DNA of 64,000 nt from Lactobacillus xylocopicola (GTDB lineage Bacteria > Bacillota > Bacilli > Lactobacillales > Lactobacillaceae), in NCBI RefSeq assembly GCF_033096005.1, contig NZ_AP026803.1, forward strand, positions 788,501 to 852,500. Reading direction: 5' to 3'. Both the position numbers and the translations under genes were made by a program. The notes beneath the pieces are model-generated. The model did no database searches. It was not told the origin of the DNA and was given only the letters and a program-made list of their open reading frames with translations. Shown one piece after another: positions 63,448 through 64,000 of the stretch. How positions within the stretch are numbered: position 1 is the stretch's first letter; every line of letters begins with the position of its first letter.

Positions 63448-64000
63448 TTAGTCTTTAACTTGTTTTATTTGATCAATTATGGTGCCATCCCGATACTGAA
63501 TTAACGCAACCGTCCGGTTAGTATATTCTAGCGGTTGGGGAACACCAACCTGCTCTTCAGCCATCTTTTGCAGTTCTTTGATGTCCACCAAGTTGAGGTC
63601 AGGAACTTGGCTGAAGACTTCGAGTAAGTCCTGACGGTTAGGATTGACGGCAATTCCGCGCTCGGTTACCAAGACATCAATCGAACTGCCAGGTGTAACC
63701 ACAGTTTCAACCGCTGGAACAACAGTTGCGTTACGGCCACGCACAAGTGGTGCAGTAATGATGGTCAGCTTGGCAGAAGCAGCATCCTGGTGACCACCAA
63801 TGGCTCCCCGAATCACCCCATCAGACCCCGTCATCACATTCACATTGAAATCAGTGTCAATCTGTAGGGCTGAGAGAATCGCGATATCGAGGTTATTAAC
63901 CACTGCGCCCTTGTTATGCGGATCAGCGTACCAAGAGGCATCAATTTCTTGCTGACCACTATTCTTGGCCATGGACAGGGCTGCGCCCTTGTCAAAATCC
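63448..64000 (-). CDS. citF: Citrate lyase alpha subunit CitF, C-terminal part (cut by window edge)
   Basis: The last 183 codons of the alpha subunit, which transfers the acetyl-ACP thioester to citrate to give citryl-ACP. The frame is open to the window end ([15 protein letters not shown]), so the Met at 63972 is internal. Diagnostic blocks are [55 protein letters not shown] and [12 protein letters not shown], all of the citrate-CoA transferase family. The rest of the cluster (citC, D, E) is expected beyond 64000. The enzyme splits citrate to acetate and oxaloacetate. Confidence 0.95.
   Translation of the reverse strand, partial: DFDKGAALSMAKNSGQQEIDASWYADPHNKGAVVNNLDIAILSALQIDTDFNVNVMTGSDGVIRGAIGGHQDAASAKLTIITAPLVRGRNATVVPAVETVVTPGSSIDVLVTERGIAVNPNRQDLLEVFSQVPDLNLVDIKELQKMAEEQVGVPQPLEYTNRTVALIQYRDGTIIDQIKQVKD

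Noticed and set aside
1..64000. Prophage, insertion sequence, CRISPR, defence island or biosynthetic cluster
   Set aside because: Nothing resembling transposases, integrases, direct-repeat arrays, restriction genes or synthetase modules was found. The window is core genome with conserved Firmicute gene order.

Overview
This is a gene-dense stretch of core chromosome from a low-to-mid-GC Firmicute, almost certainly a member of the Lactobacillaceae close to the Lactobacillus delbrueckii/acidophilus lineage. The reasons are the RexAB-type recombination helicase-nuclease, the complete lower mevalonate block (mvk-mvaD-pmk-fni), T-box control of glyQS and hisS-aspS, a citrate lyase cluster with a SorC-type regulator, and Bacillus-like synteny around rnpB/gpsB/recU/ponA and dnaG/rpoD. 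Base composition looks like the mid-40s percent GC by eye (not counted), higher than L. acidophilus. I see no prophage, insertion sequence, CRISPR array, tRNA or rRNA.

Layout. 1-4.8 kb: the start of lspA, fhs, and a minus-strand unit of a THUMP rRNA methyltransferase, a metallophosphoesterase and an EbsA-like membrane protein. 4.8-9.4 kb: RNase P RNA, gpsB and ypsA on the minus strand, diverging from recU-ponA. 9.4-22.5 kb: a minus-strand run read as rexB-rexA-dinG-ypmB, then asnS, then dnaD-nth. 22.6-26.6 kb: the plus-strand mevalonate operon. 26.6-34.4 kb: a HAD phosphatase, an RsmF-like methyltransferase, two poorly characterised genes, a small HTH-like protein, signal peptidase I, and a GntR (YtrA-type) regulator with its ABC transporter. 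34.7-48.2 kb: pepT, nif3-like, trmK, a Nudix gene, rpoD, dnaG, glyQS with its T-box, then recO, era, ybeY, phoH, yqeY and rpsU. 48.4-53.2 kb: ppsR, msrA, a YitT protein, msrB, an aminotransferase and tpx. 53.2-61.2 kb: a frameshifted Nudix gene, aspS-hisS with its T-box, dtd, rsh, a membrane protein and prmA. 61.3-64 kb: a YbaK/EbsC deacylase, the citrate regulator, citX and the C-terminal third of citF, which runs off the window.

How the genes work together. The largest theme is genome maintenance and translation: recombination and repair (recU, rexAB, dinG, nth, recO), replication (dnaG, dnaD), primary sigma factor, four aminoacyl-tRNA synthetases and several RNA methyltransferases. Many neighbours overlap by 1-8 nt (recU/ponA, dnaD/nth, rexB/rexA, mvk/mvaD, phoH/ybeY/era, rsh/dtd, glyQ/glyS), which fits compact operons with translational coupling.

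The most unusual signals are these. Three DNA-repair enzymes in one segment (Nth, RexB, DinG) all lack the cysteines that hold an iron-sulfur cluster in their better-known relatives. The hisS-aspS T-box seems to read an Asp codon although hisS comes first. A Nudix gene is broken by a one-base frameshift. A perfect inverted repeat sits just upstream of the GntR/ABC operon. Two neighbouring genes (28829-30548) have no clear function. None of this amounts to a proven new system.
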